From NCBI GenBank assembly GCA_039182735.1, contig JBCDCB010000043.1:1-26464 (forward strand): DNA of 26,464 nt. The letters run 5' to 3'. The position numbers and the translations under genes were made by a program. This document shows positions 23,257 to 26,464 of the stretch, one piece after another (the first letter of the stretch is position 1; each line of letters begins with the position of its first letter). The notes beneath the pieces are model-generated. The model made no database searches. It worked only from the letters and a program-made list of their open reading frames with translations, and was not told where the DNA came from. This stretch comes from JBCDCB01 sp039182735. Lineage in GTDB: Bacteria > Planctomycetota > Phycisphaerae > Phycisphaerales > UBA1924.

Positions 23257-24273
23257 TCATCGATGAATCGCCTCCGCTGTTTGTGAAGTTGTAGTGTTCT
23301 TGCGGACAAAGCCGCAGCGCTTGCGTACGCTGCGCGCTTGGCGTTTCGCCCAGCGTCGCGCGTGCCCGAGCCCGTCCGCGATCATCCACGCGGCCCGGTC
23401 TTCGCCGATCTCGGCGTCAACGTCGTAGCCGAGTTGATCCATGACGGGGCCCATCGCGCGTTCGACGGTCCTGACTTGCTGCGGCGTGAGGATCTCGCGG
23501 TAGCGGCCGATGCGTGATGCCTGGATCGGCTTGAGCGTGAGCGCCTTGTGCCCGGCCTCGGCACCGACGTAGCCGGTGCGCTCGCGTTCGTACTGGCGCA
23601 GCATGGCGTCGTCGAAGGGCTCGCCGAAGAACGCGCACAGGCGTTCGAGTTCTTCGCGTGGCGTGGTGACAAGTCGCTCGTACTTGATCGTGAGGTACTT
23701 GTCAGGTCCGAGGTCGCTCGCGAGTCGCGTCTGGCGGTCGATGACGTGCCGGCAGTAGATCGCGGTGTCGAGCACGTTGGTCGTCGGCCACCAGTGTTGG
23801 TGGATCAAGGAGGCGACAACGTCTCGCGGATCGCGATGGATATGGATGAACCGCGCGTCGGGGAAGCACGCGTGGATACGGCGCACGAACCGCTCATGGT
23901 GCGGCGACTTCTCGCCCAGCCATCGGATCCCCGGCTTCGGCGCGAGCGACCATGCGAGGTACCAGAAAATCGAAGCGGCATCGTGGCGACCGTCATGCAC
24001 GTCGCGCCGGAACGCGTCGGTGTCGAGCCCGAGTTGCTCGTACCGCGGGTCGGCGAGCAGGCGATCGAGATACGCATCGATCGCTTGCGCGTTCGGCAGC
24101 GGGTCCGTCGCGATCATCGCCGGATCGTAGTGGCAAAAAAAGAACGTCTCGGGCGCGACGGAGAAGGCCGGATGGCAATCGAGCGTGACCTGCAGCAGCG
24201 TCGAGCCGCACCGGCCCGTCCCCACGATGAAGAACGCGCGCGAGCGATCGGGTGGGCGATGCGAGTCGTTCAC
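23257..24273 (-). CDS. Sulfotransferase family protein
   Basis: This 338-residue protein resembles PAPS-dependent sulfotransferases, which move a sulfuryl group from 3'-phosphoadenosine-5'-phosphosulfate to a hydroxyl or amino group. The 5'-phosphosulfate loop is visible as IVGTGRCGSTLL (16-27) and the 3'-phosphate motif as HIHRDPRDVVASL (144-156, R147 and S155). WLGEKSPHHERF (118-129) matches the family's conserved E-K-x-P. The C-terminus is basic (RRWAKRQARSVRKR). No signal peptide or membrane anchor is evident. The start is GTG at 24273, directly before the domain; no good ribosome-binding site is seen. With glycosyltransferases on both sides, the acceptor is probably a sugar (inference). 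It is divergent from the GT2 gene. Confidence 0.88.
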   Translation of the reverse strand: MNDSHRPPDRSRAFFIVGTGRCGSTLLQVTLDCHPAFSVAPETFFFCHYDPAMIATDPLPNAQAIDAYLDRLLADPRYEQLGLDTDAFRRDVHDGRHDAASIFWYLAWSLAPKPGIRWLGEKSPHHERFVRRIHACFPDARFIHIHRDPRDVVASLIHQHWWPTTNVLDTAIYCRHVIDRQTRLASDLGPDKYLTIKYERLVTTPREELERLCAFFGEPFDDAMLRQYERERTGYVGAEAGHKALTLKPIQASRIGRYREILTPQQVRTVERAMGPVMDQLGYDVDAEIGEDRAAWMIADGLGHARRWAKRQARSVRKRCGFVRKNTTTSQTAEAIHR

Positions 24274-24308
24274 GTCCGCAGTGTATGTTTGGGCGGGAGG
24301 GTCGTCAC

Positions 24309-25184
24309 GTGACCGAACGCCAAGGCGGCCTGTCCGTCGTCATCCCGGCTCTTGTGCGCAGCGGCGGCGATCAGGAACTCCTCGAACGCGCGATCCGCAG
24401 CGCTCGACGACTGGGTCCCGATCGGATCACCGTCGTGGACGACGCGTCACCCACACCCATTCGAGTCGATGGCGTTGATTCGATCGTGCGCTTCGAGACG
24501 AATCGCGGACCTTCTGCGGCGAGGAATGCCGGGATCGACACGTGCGAAGGCACCGATGTCGTGGTGCTCGATGCCGACGACGAGGCGGTCGAAGTGGGCA
24601 TGCGCCGCGCGGTCGCGCTGCTGCGCGAGCAAGGCGCAGCCATGTGCGCCGTCGGGCGAATCCTCGTGCAGGGCGACTCGGAGAAACGCCGGGACCTGAC
24701 ACTGGAGAACCCGCCTGTTGTGCCGGCGGAGGTCGTGCTCCGGCGCCCGGAGTACTTCGGCGGGAACGTGCTGCTGCTCGGGCAACGCGCCGTCGAAGCC
24801 GGCTTACGTTTCGACGAATCGCTCCGCTACTTCGAGGACACGGATATCTGCCTCCGCGCGTCTGGGCTGCCCGGCGGCTTGGTGTACAGCGCGGATGTCG
24901 CGCTGCGCCTGACGGTCCACGAGATGGAAGCGGGCGCTGAGAACCTCTCCGCGCCGAAGTGGTTTGCGAACCGTGTGGAGCCGTTCGCGCGTCTCTCGGC
25001 AAAGCACGCCGACACCCATCGGGCGGCGCTGGCGCACCTGGCGCACCTGGTGTTGAAGCAGGGGGTCCGCTCGGGTGCGTCGCGCGAATCCCTGCGCGCG
25101 CATATGCGGACGATGCGCGCGCACGGGCTGTCGGTGCCGATCAAGTGGCGCGTGCGCGCGATGCTCGCTACACGAACGTCGTGA
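24309..25184 (+). CDS. Family 2 glycosyltransferase
   Basis: This 291-residue GT-A enzyme begins LSVVIPALV and shows VVDDAS (42-47), ETNRGPSAARNAGID (63-77), and VVVLDADDE (84-92), whose DxD binds the metal-nucleotide donor. LRYFEDTDICLRA carries the ED pair expected for the catalytic base. No transmembrane segment is visible. GTG at 24309 was chosen because GGAGG lies 9 nt upstream; an ATG at 24285 is in frame but would place the ribosome-binding sequence inside the gene. It is divergent from the sulfotransferase with 35 nt between, and its last 17 nt overlap the convergent FkbM gene. Likely a partner of the GT4 enzyme in building one glycan. Confidence 0.9.
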   Translation: MTERQGGLSVVIPALVRSGGDQELLERAIRSARRLGPDRITVVDDASPTPIRVDGVDSIVRFETNRGPSAARNAGIDTCEGTDVVVLDADDEAVEVGMRRAVALLREQGAAMCAVGRILVQGDSEKRRDLTLENPPVVPAEVVLRRPEYFGGNVLLLGQRAVEAGLRFDESLRYFEDTDICLRASGLPGGLVYSADVALRLTVHEMEAGAENLSAPKWFANRVEPFARLSAKHADTHRAALAHLAHLVLKQGVRSGASRESLRAHMRTMRAHGLSVPIKWRVRAMLATRTS

Positions 25185-26076
25185 GGATTCGGGCGCGATC
25201 GATCAGTTCGCGTTCGTCGCTTCGGATGTACAGATCGTTGCGTGCGATGCGCGCGACGGACTCGTACCCGGACGCGATGAGCAGGTCTCGCACCGAGGTA
25301 TCGCCACCGGCGGTGAGGTCTTCGACGAGCAGGACGCGCGGGGGAAAGCGGTCAAGGTCGAAGCCGCGAAGCAGGTCGAACTCGCCCCCCTCGACGTCGA
25401 TGACCGCAAGATCGATCGATCGCGGCGTCTCGAAGGCTTCTTCGAGCACGTCGGTCATGGTGCGCAGCGGAACCTCAACGCTGCGAGAGGCTCGCACGAT
25501 GCTCCGGCGCATCTTGAAACGGTGCGTCTCGTGCGTTGTTGCGAAGGAGGCTGTATCGGTGTCCGCGTTTTCGCTCGGTTCGAGCAGCGTAAACGTCGTA
25601 GAGGGCGGCCCGCCCGGTGCGCCAAGCGCCGCGTGGAATACCTTTGAATGCGGGCGCGACGCGCGGCAACGCTCCGCGTGGTGCTCGATGGGTTCGATCA
25701 GCACGCCCGACCATCCGATCGCCTCGAAGATCCACGTGACGCTGTAGCGGACACCGTCATAGGCACCGACTTCGAGGAACGTACCGGGCGTCGCGCCGTC
25801 GCGCAGCGGGCGGAGCAGATCAAACAGAACGAGGTCCTCCCCGGCGCCGGCACGGAAGACCGGGGGCAACGCCGGTGTCAGATCGAGTTCCTCGAGCCGT
25901 CGCTCGACCAAGTCCTGACGGGCGCTGCGCGAGGCGGAGACGGCGGCCTGCGAGGCGTCCCGGGCGAGATCGCGAGCATCCTGTCCGCGCCGGCGCGCGG
26001 TGTGCGCGTCTCGGCGGGCCCGCTCCGCGAGGACGATGGCGACGACCGCCGCGGCAAACGCGAGCCAGGCGATCAT
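25168..26076 (-). CDS. FkbM-family methyltransferase with N-terminal membrane anchor
   Basis: This 302-residue protein starts with a hydrophobic segment (2-18), then a charged, probably coiled helix (about 19-62), so the enzyme is likely tethered to the membrane. The FkbM-type SAM domain follows: FLEVGAYDGVRYSVT (100-114), SGVLIEPIEHHAERCR, and IDLAVIDVEGGEFDLLRGFD in the second half, with the family's DVEGxE. FkbM enzymes O-methylate hydroxyls of sugars and polyketides; a sugar is the likely substrate here. The ATG at 26076 overlaps the upstream gene's stop by 4 nt (ATGA), so translation is coupled. The C-terminal third aligns by eye with the upstream partial gene, so the two are tandem paralogues. 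Confidence 0.88.
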   Translation of the reverse strand: MIAWLAFAAAVVAIVLAERARRDAHTARRRGQDARDLARDASQAAVSASRSARQDLVERRLEELDLTPALPPVFRAGAGEDLVLFDLLRPLRDGATPGTFLEVGAYDGVRYSVTWIFEAIGWSGVLIEPIEHHAERCRASRPHSKVFHAALGAPGGPPSTTFTLLEPSENADTDTASFATTHETHRFKMRRSIVRASRSVEVPLRTMTDVLEEAFETPRSIDLAVIDVEGGEFDLLRGFDLDRFPPRVLLVEDLTAGGDTSVRDLLIASGYESVARIARNDLYIRSDERELIDRARILTTFV

Positions 26077-26464
26077 GGCTGCCCGCACAAGACGTGCGCG
26101 CGCTGGGCGATCGCGTCGCCGCGTTTCACAAAGACATCGTTCAAGCCGATGCGCATCGCGTGGTCGTAGCCCTGTTCTCCGAGGGATACACGAAGAACCC
26201 GATTGCGACCGCGGCTCAGGTCCTCGATTACGAGGCACCGCACGCCCCACCGCGCGAGGTCGAAACCGTCGAGAACGTCCGACTCGGCCCCCTCGACATC
26301 GAGCACGGCGATATCGATGCACTCGACGCCAGACTCGGCGAGCAACGAGTCCATGTCGCGGACCCGGACCTGGATGCGCGTGCCGTCCTTGATCTGCTGA
26401 CGCCACGATCGCTGGTGGGCGGCGTCGTTGGAGAGGAATGATGCGGTGTCGCCGCCGATCCGCG
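26073..26464 (-). CDS. FkbM-family methyltransferase, partial (N-terminal end beyond right edge)
   Basis: About 129 C-terminal residues are visible before the stop at 26073; the frame is open to the right edge. It contains IDIAVLDVEGAESDVLDGFD, the FkbM DVEGxE motif, and then VRCLVIEDL and GYDHAMRIGLNDVFVKRGD, which parallel VLLVEDL and GYESVARIARNDLYIRSDE in the next gene. The SAM-binding motif is expected beyond the edge. The ATGA overlap with the following methyltransferase makes the pair an operon. Confidence 0.85.
   Translation of the reverse strand, partial: RIGGDTASFLSNDAAHQRSWRQQIKDGTRIQVRVRDMDSLLAESGVECIDIAVLDVEGAESDVLDGFDLARWGVRCLVIEDLSRGRNRVLRVSLGEQGYDHAMRIGLNDVFVKRGDAIAQRAHVLCGQP

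Noticed and set aside
1..26464. CRISPR array, transposon or prophage
   Set aside because: No regularly spaced repeats, transposase, terminal inverted repeats or phage genes were seen on either strand.

Overview
The window is GC-rich throughout, with dense genes, strong G/C preference at third codon positions and long meaningless open frames on the opposite strands. Two features suggest a planctomycete, probably of the Phycisphaerae: a secreted protein ending in two EF-hand (dockerin-like) repeats of the D-x-N-x-D-G type, and a prepilin-type protein with the N-terminal FTLIE methylation motif. No rRNA or phylogenetic marker was compared, so this placement is an inference.

Layout. (1) Positions 1-1567 (minus) hold a histidine kinase that begins with a receiver domain; its C-terminal end lies beyond the left edge. 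(2) Positions 1890-5822 hold a DUF3754 membrane protein, an AbgT-family transporter and a divergent EamA/DMT-family transporter. (3) Positions 5868-12170 (plus) form a tight collinear run: the RNA helicase HrpA, a receiver domain fused to a metallo-beta-lactamase-fold hydrolase, and an MhqO-like ring-cleaving dioxygenase. It meets infA (translation factor IF-1, minus) tail to tail with a 4-nt overlap. (4) Positions 12456-14927 hold a secreted PDZ-alpha/beta hydrolase with Asp in place of the nucleophilic Ser, divergent from an orphan siderophore/haem/cobalamin-type binding protein preceded by a near-consensus Fur box. (5) Positions 14940-17069 (minus) hold a prepilin-like protein and an Nramp-related transporter without the canonical metal-site motifs. 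(6) Positions 17070-17499 are a gene-free divergent spacer rich in inverted repeats. (7) Positions 17500-19917 hold a large secreted trypsin-like protease with a thermolysin-type propeptide and dockerin-like tail, followed by a clear terminator and then tRNA-Ser(GCU) on the minus strand. (8) Positions 20169-26464 hold a threonine/serine dehydratase coupled to a SAM methyltransferase, then a glycan-modification cluster: GT4, sulfotransferase, GT2 and two tandem FkbM methyltransferases, the last cut by the right edge.

How the genes may work together. The right-hand cluster looks like a small set for making and decorating (sulfating, O-methylating) a surface or extracellular glycan. The binding protein, its Fur box and the Nramp-like transporter suggest local metal functions, but they are not one operon. 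The most unusual proteins are the receiver-MBL fusion, the Asp-nucleophile PDZ hydrolase and the serine protease with a metalloprotease-like propeptide. I found no CRISPR array, transposase, integrase or recognisable phage gene.
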